A stretch of DNA of 64,000 bases, from NCBI GenBank assembly GCA_905147135.1, contig LR990054.1, positions 12,065,001 through 12,129,000 on the forward strand, given 5' to 3'. The position numbers and the translations under genes are program-made. Numbering within the stretch: position 1 is the first letter of the stretch; the number at the start of each line of letters is the position of its first letter. This DNA is from Blastobasis lacticolella. Taxonomy: Eukaryota > Arthropoda > Insecta > Lepidoptera > Blastobasidae. Positions 12,901 through 24,900 of this stretch are shown piece by piece. A model generated the notes under the pieces. It was not told the DNA's origin, did not search any database, and saw only the letters and a list, made by a program, of their open reading frames with translations.

Positions 12901-15900
12901 CCGTCGCCTCTTCTTCTCCCTGGCCCAGTCTTCCGCTAGGTTCCTCCCATCCAGCCTTCTGCCTTCGCGACTTGGGTGCTCAGGGTCTGGTGTGACGTTT
13001 GGCAGGAAATGACGCCTCCCTCCGCCCATGATTACCTGCGTGATTGGAAAATGGCGTTAATTGATAGCTTATATCGATAATCAACTCTATTTTATTGTCA
13101 TACACGTGTCTCATCTTGGCGTTAATGTCCCGGTTGTGCTTTAGCGCGAGGCCCGGGGTCCTTGACCGTGATATAGGATTTGGCTCATCATTATAATTTA
13201 TAATTTTTTTTGGGGCATTTTAGAAACAATTTCTTAAAGGCTGCCACCAAGTCCATAGGCGACGGTGATCACTTACCATCAGCACCTATGTCTCAGACTA
13301 TCATAAAAAAATGATTCGCTGTAAATTGTTCAGCAACTTTAAGAAATCTATTTAGGTAGGTAGTTATACAACAAATGCATTTCCTTATTCTGATGTAATG
13401 TCATGTGTTGCATTTACTTAACGCACATTTTACTTAATTTTAGTAATGAATACCGAAACTGGGAATGCATGATTCTAAAGATGAATGTCATCTTTAGAAT
13501 CAATATGTAGAAATCTAGAGCCACAGTTTGGATGCATGAGCTTTGTATATCATCATCATTCTACGTCTAAATAAATGTTTTCTTTCTTTTCTTCTTTTGT
13601 TCATTTGTAAGCTTAACACCTAAAACATTTTTAGAGGATCTTGTTTGTAGCTAGCACGTATTCATACACCAGCGTTTTGGCATGGCATTCCCCATTCGTA
13701 GCTTTCCAGGTTTAGATTCTGTGGCAAGTGCGGCCGGCCGTGATCCGCGGTATTAGCGTTTTCGTTGCTGGCGTTTGTGGGTACAATTCGACTACCAGTT
13801 GTGTTATTACACTGGCAAAAGCCCGCGACTTCCTCCGCGTGGAAATAGTTTTTATGACAGTTTTACTTTTGTACCTGTATTACCATTTTAAATAACGTCT
13901 GCATTGTATTAATGCTAGTACTATGGGGAGGTCAAGCTGTATCTGTGGTTATTCCCAACCGAAATACCTACGATAAAACCCACTACTAATTTGGGGGAAT
14001 CTATAGTATATCGATGCTCAACAGGAAGCTAAAAAACATCCTGATCGTGTAAATAACTTGAGGATGCCACTTATACTCCTTAGATGTCTTCCGAGTCTTC
14101 TGTGTCAGCAATCTGCATTCATCGATCATGAGACCGTGCCACACCACCCATGAGACCGTGCCACACCACCTCTTGGTCAGACCAGCTAGCAGTACTCACA
14201 TTGATACTCCTCCCGGGCTCGTTCTCAACCAGCTGCATGGCGATGTCCTTGCAGTCCCGGCGTACAGTCGGCGGCACGCGGCTGTCGTCCTCCCAGTAGC
14301 GGGATGGTGCGTGCGCATACAACGCCGCCGGCGTCGCGTGCGTGATCCGCGAGGTCGTCACTATGCCAGTGGACTTGCCTGTTGGAGAGTAAGTAAGTAA
14401 AAACTGTTTATTGCACATTTGACAAGATACAATAGGTTTTAATACTTTCGTGGTTATTCACTACCCTTTCACTACAATACTAACCGTGGCAACAAACCCG
14501 ATAATATGTGTAGTGAAAGTGTAAGAATCAGAATAATATACATGCGCTTTAAGCGATATTTTCCAGACAACCTTTGGAAAGAGGTAATGTTTCACGTGAG
14601 CTAGAGTAGTGCAAGAGCAAATATTGGAGGGAAAAAATCAGGCTATAAATAAAGAGTTACAACAGTTAATTGTGGGTACAGATTAGTATGTAGCAACAAC
14701 CATATTTCCAGAACGAGTTGTACTTGACCCACCCTAACGAATACAGCGTAAGTTTAGCCCGTAAGCTTCTTCTACTTAATTAATGACTATCCATCGCATT
14801 TGAGTTGATTTAGACTTTATCAAGTGAATGGTGAATAATCATATTATTCTAAGTACTCCACAAATTAAGATACGGACAGAAGGACGGTTTCCACATAATC
14901 ACGATAGTTTTGATAGTGCAGGTTTAGTCTTGTGGGAGCCCTAAAATTTTCACAGATGCACAATACATAGACGTGTGCTTTGATCACTGTTAATATTGGC
15001 TACGCATTCAACTGACATTAATGTGAATCAAAACCCCGAAGTTGTGTACGTGGATGAATAGATGACTGACAGACAGTACGCGTATCGAAAAAATAAATCA
15101 AATATAACGGCAGCACAACAAGTCGTTGATTGCCTTATCACTGTACTTGATGACAAATATAAAACAGCTGGTATTTTCTGTGATCTCTCAAAGGCCTTCG
15201 ACGTCATCCCACACGATTTGTTACTTAAAAAACTAAAAGTGTATAGGATAATAGGCTTTTCCCACTACCTGATGCAATCATTTCTTTTGGGTAGGAAAGA
15301 AACAGTCGAGGTATCATCCAATGGCCGTAAGTACAGATCCAACACTGATGACGTTACTATCGGTATCGCTCAGGGGTCAGCGCTCGGGAATACATTATTC
15401 TTGGTCTTCGTGAACGACCTTCCATCAGCTATCACGGAAGGTATATTAACCCTTTTTGCTGATGACATGACAGCAGTAGTGTGTGCCCGTTCGTGCGACG
15501 AGCTCAATTCCAAGATTATTGTCCTTTGCGATTAATTAAAGCAGTGGTTTGCTTGCAACGGACTTGTACTAAATGAGTCGAACTCTACTACTACGTCATT
15601 TCACAGGGAGAGCAGTCTCCCGCTATAAACAAACCGCACCCATTCCCAGCTGTGATAAATGTAGGTTTCTTGGTCTGACGCTAGACACTAAACTAAATTG
15701 GAAGACACACATTGAATCCGCCCAATTCTTTAGGCGAGTGTTCTGCGGCAGGCCTATTTCGCGTATTTCCACTCTCTGCTGTCCTACGGCGCAATTCTGT
15801 GGGGTGATTCAACAGACTCCGGCCGTGTACTCACCTACAAAAGAGGGCTGTTAGGACTATAGAACACGCGAAGCCAAGAGACCACACTTTAAAAAGCACC

Positions 15901-18900
15901 GGTTTATGACGGTCTATTCTATCTACTTATATAATCTAATAATGTACGTAAGGGTCAATCATGCGAGTTTTGAGCGTCGCACGGACGGAAGGCATGGTCT
16001 GCGGGGCGTGAGGTGATTGGCGGGCGTTCAACATCGAACCGCACTCGCAAAGAAAAATCCGCGTATAAAAGGCCCTATGTTGTATGAAGGCTTACCCGAG
16101 TCAATTAAAACTGTACAGACGGACGAAGCGTTTGTGAGCTGGCTGACAAGCTTTTTATTGGATAATGCATTTTTTTCCGTAAATGAATTCAAGAAATATA
16201 ACATTGAAAATTAATTGTAACTTAATTTTGATATTTAAATTTGACAATATATTTTTGTATTTGACATTGACCTTACCATTGACTGTGTAATTTTGTACAG
16301 TGTTTTATTATATTCTCATGTCATTATTATTATTTTTCCTACTATTATTAATTATTTAATTTACTTTCCACAATGAAAGTACCTACTGTATATTTTTAAA
16401 TGATTTTATTATAAAATTGACGATCGATTTTATTATAAAATTGACGATCTCTTTTATATTTATTTATTTATTTATTTAACAATTTATTGCACACAATAAA
16501 GAAATACAGAGATATAACATAGATATAACTGACACAACAGGCACTACTTATTTCTAAAAGAAATTTCTTCCAGCAGGCCTACAGAAAGGAAATGTTTAGC
16601 TAAGAAATGCAGATACGACGCGCACAATTAATGAATAATTATAAAATACATATGAATATGACTAATTTTTATATACTATATCAATAAATACATACATACT
16701 ATACACTTAAATACTACTACATATCAATAGAAATAAATAAAATTTATGGACTAGACAGGGACAGGTAGTGGTCTTTTACTCGCTTTTTGAATATAGGCAG
16801 TGACGGACTGTCACGCACCACATGCGGGAGAGAGTTCCACAGTCTCGCAGCATGAACAGTGAAGGAGTAGGAAAAGAAATCGGAATGATGGATGGGGATG
16901 GCTAAAGACGATCTTACATTTGAGCGACAAGGTTTATCTTGGGCCCGGGAGAAATTGAAGTTGGTGCGGAGATATGAGGGAGCAGAGGGATTGTGGAGGA
17001 CATTGTAGAGCATAGAAAGGACATGAGCGTTCCTGCGATAGCGAATGGGAAGCCACTTGAGCTGAGATCGAAAATCGGAGACATGGTCATATTTACGCAG
17101 TCCAAAGACGAACCTTATGCATACGTTTTGGAGACGGTCTAATTTATTTAATAGCTCTTCGGTGGCATCCAAATAGCAACAGTCAGCGTAGTCTAGGATG
17201 GGTAAAAGGAGTGTTTGTACAAGGGAGATTTTAGTTTGCAATGGCAAGAAGCCTTGGAGAGATTTGAGCGAGTGTAGTGAAAAGTGTAATTTTTTGCTGA
17301 CCTCATTGACGTGCGGGACCCACGATAGACTAGAGTCAAAGATTACCCCGAGATTTCTAGCGGATTTACTGAATGGGATTGGGATGTCGTCATAAAACAG
17401 CTGAGGGATAACAGTATCAGCGCCAATTCGCCTCTGCATGTAAGAGCTTCCGATAAGCAAGGCTTGAGACTTCTTAGGATTGACTAGGAGCCCAAAGGAC
17501 CTAGCCCAAGAGGAAACACGTTTCAAATCAGCATTCATGAGAGCAATAGCATCGCCAACTTCAGAGAGTTTGAAGTGTCGATAAATCTGCAGATCGTCTG
17601 CGTACAGATGAAAGTTGGAAGCTATGACAGAGGTGACAGAATTTATAAACACGGAAAATTGAAGTGGTGAAAGTACTCCGCCCTGCGGTACGCCCGCAAC
17701 GAGATCACACCAGTCAGAGCAAACCTCATCGGAGCGGACCCGCTGAGAACGACCCCGCAGATAGGAGTCAAACCACGCTATTGCCGGAGGAGAGACGTTA
17801 AATGACCGAAGAGTAGCGAGAAGAACGTCAAAGTCAACGGAATTAAAGGCACTGCTAAAGTCAAGCAACGTTAGGATTGTTAGTGATTTGTCCTCCATAG
17901 CAAGACGTATGTCGTCAGTGACCTTTAGCAGCGCCGTAACAGTACCGTGACCTGGCCTGAAACCAGATTGAAAGGAGGAAAGGAGACAATTTGACGTATT
18001 TATATATGAGTAAGGCTGTAAAATGAAATAATAAATAAATCTAAATCTAGGAAATTACTGACGCGAGACTTTACTGCTGCACTGTGGCAAGAACCAACAG
18101 AATTTCCAGCTAATCTGGTACAATAATTATTTCTTTGAAATGCAATGATTGATATATAGTAATGTAAGTAATGATGTTTCGTTTAACATTTTTGTAAATA
18201 AGCTGTTGACTTCAGGTGTAATAAATAAATAAATAAATAAATAAATAGTTTATAACTGTGCTTTAGTCGTATCGAAATGACTGAACTGAAGGAGGAAGAA
18301 CAGTGTAGTGTAGTGTGTGTTTCACAATAATAGCCAAAATAATATCATAATGGTATTATGAAGTTCATCATCATCATCTCAGCCCATAACAGTCCGCTGC
18401 AGGACTTAGGGTCTCTCCCACGAAAGTGGAGGTTAGTGGCGGTTAGTTAGGCAGGCGGGTTGGAGATCGCAGTGTTATAAATATAACAATGAAAAACGCT
18501 GCTGCCCATTTTCCAGGATACGGTCATCATAAAGTTAAACAACTTTAATTTTTAATGAATATTAACTTCTTTTTCTCATTTTGATTTGAAATCATCACCA
18601 CAGCCCATAACAGTGCACTGCAGGATTTAGGGCCTCTTCTGCGAGAGGGGAGGCTATTGCCAAAATCTCCACGCTTGACAGGTGGGTTGGAGATCACCGT
18701 GTGATAAATATAACTGGAAAATGCTGCTGCCCATTTTCCAGCTTACGGGGACTTAGAAGTGTTGCCTCGAAAACATTAGTCGCCTTGTATGACACCCACG
18801 AGTGTAAGGGGTGGCGCTATTCTACTCTGCCGGACACCACACGGCTATCTCTTACCGGGAATATGGTAAGAGATGGCCGTGTGGCCATCGTATTAAATAC

Positions 18901-21900
18901 CTATCTATAATATAAGTTCACATCACTATTCAAATTTCCCTAAATTGAAAACCAGGCGCAATGTTCCACCTCATAATTAAACAAGTACACGTACATCGTG
19001 TAGTTAGTTATCCATTCGAAACATGAATAACCCGTTCACGAGTGTAATCCGCCTAATAAACGCCATGTTGCCAGCAAATATGTTAGGGCAATATTCCGCA
19101 TCGTTAGTATCGTTACGGGAAAGACTAATGCAATATTTCTCGCTGTGTATCAACAATGTATCAACAACGCATCAATCAATATACGGTTCGTGATCAAAGT
19201 TATAACGAGGCCATTCTTGTTGCGTGTTTTCTGTACCATTAAAGTTTACAATAGGAAAAGTGGGCAATCAATAAGCTTGTTGCGAAGATCCAGGCGAAGT
19301 TTTGCAGTTGGTTCTAACAACATCAATAATTGGATGACTAGTGTAAGGATAAATATAATAGCTATATTTTCTGATTTTTATAATATCAGCTAGTTGTTCA
19401 TTGATATAAATCATCCCCTAATGCCACGTGTCGAACAAAATATTGTTTTGCTAACTTGATAGAAAAGTTATCAATAATAATTCGTCTCAGCTAACAAAGG
19501 TTAGTAGGTAGGTAGGTGTAGGGTAGGTGTAGGGTTGGTGTAGGGTAGGTGTAGGGTAGGTGTAGGGTGGGTAGGTGTAGGGTAGATGTAGGGTAGATGT
19601 AGGGTAGGTGTAGGATAGGTTAGGTTGGGGTGCTGGGTCGGGTAACCTCCTCGTGTGCCCGGTTCGTTATTGGTCCCTTTGGGTTACGACCCGGGGGAAG
19701 AGTAGCATGAGCGGGACGGTGCACCCTGGGCGGTTAGCCTGAAATAGGCATCGAACCATTTACATACGATGATAGTAGCCCCAGAACGGGTGGCGTTGAC
19801 GATGTGCCTGAGAAGGGCAATGCGAGCAGTTCGCCTGCGACGGGTTCGTTTGAGCCTGTCGAAGGAATATTTGTCATGCCACAAGTGGTCCTGGGGCGTT
19901 TGCCTCTTGTGACACTCGGGAAGAGCACTCACTCGCTGACGGATACTGACTCCCAGTCGAGTGCCATATCTTGGGTGGCTTCCGTCAAGAACGTGGCACA
20001 CTTCTTGTGGAAACGCAGGCATACTGATGTTAACGCAGGCTCAGACTCTGCTGGCAGTCAGGCATCCAAGAAAACGTCTCGTGCCGCGTCAAAAACGTCG
20101 ACAGCTCGCTGAGGTCGAAGGCGCCTGCTGGTGAGCAAAGCCGGGTCGAGTGAAGACCCCCAGCAAGGTCGTGACTACTCCGCAACGCCCGAGGAAGAAG
20201 TGGCCGTAATGGCCACTGAAATGCATAGAGCTGTGGCGGCAAGGCTCAAGGACCCAGCAGTCGTTGGGTCGGAAGCTGAGCTGGTCTCTGCACTCCGTAC
20301 CCAGGTCTGGATGTCCGGCCACCTTAAGGGCACATTTGTTCGTGCCCTTAAAGATGCTGCGGCTGCGATTGCAGTAGCAGTGGAAGGTTTTAGCAAACGA
20401 TCTGCTACTGAGGAGGTGGATCTGCTGCTAGCGGCCAATTCTAAACAGAACGAGGAAATCATCCAGCTCAGAAAGGAGTTGGATGAACTCAAGACGGACC
20501 TGCAGCGGGAACGTGCTGCGCGCCGCGAGGCCCTTCCGGCTTCTTCTAAGAGTGCCTCCGAGAAGGAGGAAGAGTTGAGGCGCTGTATCATGAAACAGGT
20601 CGGAACAATGGTCAATGCTCTCCTCGACTCCTTAGAGGACCGCCACCTTCCAAAGACGCGCCTCCGACCCCCTCTGCCGGCGGACAGAGCTAGGGCAATG
20701 GACACACAAGTGTGCCGACCCCCATCTCGTCCGACACCAGCCCCGTTGGAACTGAGTGCAGCGCCAGCGGCCACTGCGAAGGCACCAGGCTCAAGCCTTG
20801 CGCCAAAAACCCGCAAGTGGGAAAAGCAAAGAAGCTCGAGCTCAGGGCAGGTAGCGATCGCCCCACAACAGAATATTCAACTAGCCCTGCAGGCTCAATC
20901 CTGGGTCGCAGTAGTAAAGAGAGGTAGAGGCAAGGCAAGCACTAGCTCAGCTCCGGTTGCAGTGACTTATGCATCGAAAAAGGTAGCTCAGCGTAAACTG
21001 CGTCCTCCACGCACGGCCGCTGTGCTACTGACCTTGCAGCCTGACGCTGTGGCGAGTTATCCACCAACATACGCAGCCTTTATTAAAGAAGCCAGGTCTA
21101 AAATATACCTGACTAAGCTTGAAATAACGGGCATGTGTATTAAGAAGGCGGCGACTGGAGCAGCCCTGCTTGAGGTGCCCAATCCCGACGGGGAGGCAAA
21201 GGCGGACAGGCTAGCCATTAATCTCGTCGTGTTGGATCAACGAATTGTCTACAAAGTGTGTAGAGTTACGCGTTACTGGTCTCGGTGATTCGGTAGATGA
21301 GGGCGAGGTTTTGAAAGCCGTCGCAAAAGTGGGGTGCTGCCAATTTTAGGCCCTGAAGGCAGGTGATATCCGTCGCGACACAAATAGTCTCGGAACGATG
21401 TGGCTGCGGTGCCCGGTGGCTGCCGGGAAGAAAATTATTGGTAACGGCAGACTGTTGGTTAGATGGACATTAGCGGCGGTAATGCTCCTCGATAATAAAC
21501 CACAACGCTGCTACCAATGCCTTAAAACCGGACACGTGAAAGCGCACTGCGGCGAACAGACTGACCGCAGCGACCTATGTTACCGTTGCTGTCAACCTGG
21601 GCACAAAGCTGCGCAGTGCACTGCTGCACCGCACTGTGCTGTATGCGCAGCTGCTAAAAAGCCGGCCGAACATCGGTTGAGCAGCGGCCTCTGCACCGCT
21701 CCATCCGCCAAATCAACGAGGGGTAAGACTGCGGCAAGAGTGAATGGCTCAGCCGCTGTCTGGCGTATCCACGGTTACCGCTAGTACTGTTCTCGGGGAC
21801 ACAGAGGCGTTAGGAATGGAGACAACTTAATAAATGGCTTTCCAACCATTTTTTCAGGGGAATTTAAACCATTGCGCCAGGGCGCAGGATTTACTTTACA

Positions 21901-24900
21901 AGCACCTGGCGGAATGGTCAATTAAAGTTACTGTAGTCGTAGAACCTTATGTCGACCACCAACCTGGTTGTTGGCTCTCCCCCTTTCTCTAGGGTGAAGA
22001 GGGGTCTCGGCTTTGTGGCAGTCACACTATATAGAGTCGTGGTCATAGGGGTAGTTTTCCCCCAACAGACCCCTTGTCGAGTTCGAGGCCTTCTTGGACG
22101 AAATCGGGCGGTTTGTCGTGCAGAACCTTCGGGGTCCTGTTCTGATCGAAGTCCACAGCGTGAGGGTTTCCAATGACCGATGCGCGCGGATCAGTCCTCG
22201 AGGAATAGGTAACGGCAGCAGGGTTCACAATACTAAACCAGGGACATGTAGACACGTGTGTACGACAGCAGGGTGGTTCCATTGTAGACGTAACGTTTGC
22301 AAGCCCTGCCTTAGCATGCCATGTTCAGTGTTGGAACGTAGTGGAGGATGTTGAGACGCTCTCAGATCACTATTACATTCGGTTCGATCTCTGTGTTCTC
22401 CCTACAAGAAGTAGAACTGTTCCAACTCAGTCCTCTGTCCAAGAGGGCCCGCGCTGGGTTTTGAGCCGGTTAGACCACGATTTCTTAGAGGCTGCGGCCA
22501 ACGTGTAAGCGTGGTTGCCAGTAACAGATTAACCTGTGGAGCTGGATGCCGAAAGGGATTGGTTTCGGAATGCCATGACGTATATTTGCGATGCGACAAT
22601 GCCTCGGGCCAGACCCTGCCCTCCCAGGCGTTGGGGGTATTGGTGGTCGCACGAAATCGCTGTGCTACGCGAAGCGTGCATTGTAGCCAGACGCCAATAC
22701 ACCCGATATCGTCGAAGACGACAACGGGATGGAAACGATGAAGTCAACCTTTATGCAGCGTATAACGACATTAAGGGTAGCAATTAGCGAAGCCAAGTCT
22801 CTTAAAATGGAGGAAATGTTAGAGACATTAAATAGGGATCTCTTGGGAAGGCATTATAAAGCGGCTCGAGCTAAGATACGTCCCTGGGCTCCTCCGCTCA
22901 CTGAAACGCTCGAGCCTCAGCTCGTGGACGACATCGTCGTGGCCTTATTCCCTCAAAGAGGTCAGCATACTCCTCCAAGTATGGTGGCTTCGGCCACGGT
23001 GCGCGACGGAGAGGCTGCCTCTGAGGTGACTGCGGGGGAGTTAGAAGCCGCCATCATGAGGCTCAGAGCTAAACATACTGCCACGGGACCCGACGGAATT
23101 CCGGGAAAGGTGCTAGCTCGGGCCCTTGAAGTCCTGGAGCCGCGACTACGGCGTGCCTCGAACAGGGGATAATTCCAGCAGCGTGGAAGACGGGTCGACT
23201 GGTGCTTCTGCGGAAGGAGGGACGCCCTGCAGACTCGCCTTCAGGGTACAGCCCGTTAGTGATGCTCGATGAGGACGCCAAGCTCTTCGAACGTGTTGTT
23301 GCCAGTCATATCATAAACTACCTCGAGACGACGGGTCCGGACCTCTCCGAACATCAGTGTGGCTTTTGCAGAGGCGGATCCTCGATCGACGCGATCCTAA
23401 GTGTGAAAACGTTGGCGCAAGAAGCTGTGGCCCGGGGCGAGGTTGTCTTGGCGGTGTCACTTGATATCGCCAACGCCTTCAACAGCTTGCCCTGGAGTAG
23501 CATAAGGGAGGCACTACGCTATCACGGTGTGCCCCTCTACCTGCGCCAGCTAGTAGACGACTACCTCGCAGAGAGGACTGTGGAGTTTCCTACTTAAAAC
23601 TGGTGGAAGGCTAAGGAAATGGCCTGCGGGGTCCCACAAGGGTCGGTGGTGGGGCCGCTATTATGGAATATTGGCTACGATTGGGTCCTCTGCGGAGACA
23701 ATCTGAGGGGCGTCGACATATTTTGCTACGCAGACGACACTGCACATTGCTACCGCTGGCGTTGCGCAAGTCGTGCGCCGCATAAGACTATTGGGCCTGG
23801 AAGTCGCGCCTCATAAATCTGAGGCCGTGTGTTTTCACGGGCCTCGAAATGCGCCGCCACGGGGTGCCGGTATTATGGTAAGTGCAGTGCGTATTGACTT
23901 GCAGACATCCATGCGATACCTAGGGCTAGAGCTGGATGGGACGTGGAATTTCTGTGAACATTTCCGTCGGCTTGCCCCAAAGCTTTTGAAAGCTTCTGGA
24001 GCATTGAGCAAATGGATGCCCAATTTTGGAGGACCAGAGGCTAGCTGTCGACGTCTCTACTGCGGGATATTAAAATCCAAGGCGCTCTATGGAGCACCAG
24101 TGTGGAATGACGCTCTGGCCAGACACATTAAGACCATCTTGCGAAGATCGCAACGGGTTATGGCGGTCAGAGTCGTCCGTGGGTACCGCACCATGTCTTT
24201 TGAGGCGACGTGCGTGTTGGCGGGTACCCCTTCCTGGGACCTGGAAGCCGGGGTGCAGGCTGACTTGTATTTCCAATGCGCGGAGGCAAAGCGAAATGGC
24301 GAACTTTGGGCCCCACGCGAAATTGGAGTCGTGCGGGACCGCCTACGGGACAACCTCTTCTCAGAGTGGGAAGAAAGGCTCTTAGAACCATTTCCCGGGC
24401 ATCGCACTATCGACGCCATTCGGCTGGTATTACGGCCATGGACTGAGAAGCGAACAGGACAGCTCACTTTCCGCCTTGTGCAGATGGTGTCAGAGCATGG
24501 CTGCTTTGGGAAGTATTTGCACGGGGTGGCAAGGCGAGAGATGACACCAGAGTGTCACGCGTGTGGCTGCGCTGAAGATACAGCGCAGCATACCCTGGAA
24601 GTATGTCCGGCGTGGGAACCGCGAGCTCATCTGATCGCGGCAGTGGGGGCTGGCCTCTCGCTGTCGGCTGTGGTAAAATGTATGGTCGATAGCGAGCGGG
24701 CATGGCAAGCCGTACTCGACTTCTGCGAAGTGACAATTTCGCAGAAGGAAGCGGCGGAAAGGGCGAGAGAGAATGACATTCTCTCGGACTCGATCTGCCG
24801 TCGGAGAGCTGGGCGAAGGCGGCGTGAACATGCGCGCCAGCTCCCCCCCTAACAGGGTCTCGGGTGACAAACAGAGGGGCTGTTTGTCGCCCAGGTAAGA

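Noticed and set aside
20175..20816. Minus-strand 213-codon open frame opposite the SART-like ORF1
   Set aside because: It is a shadow of the GC-rich Gag frame on the other strand, with low-complexity Ser/Ala composition and no motif.
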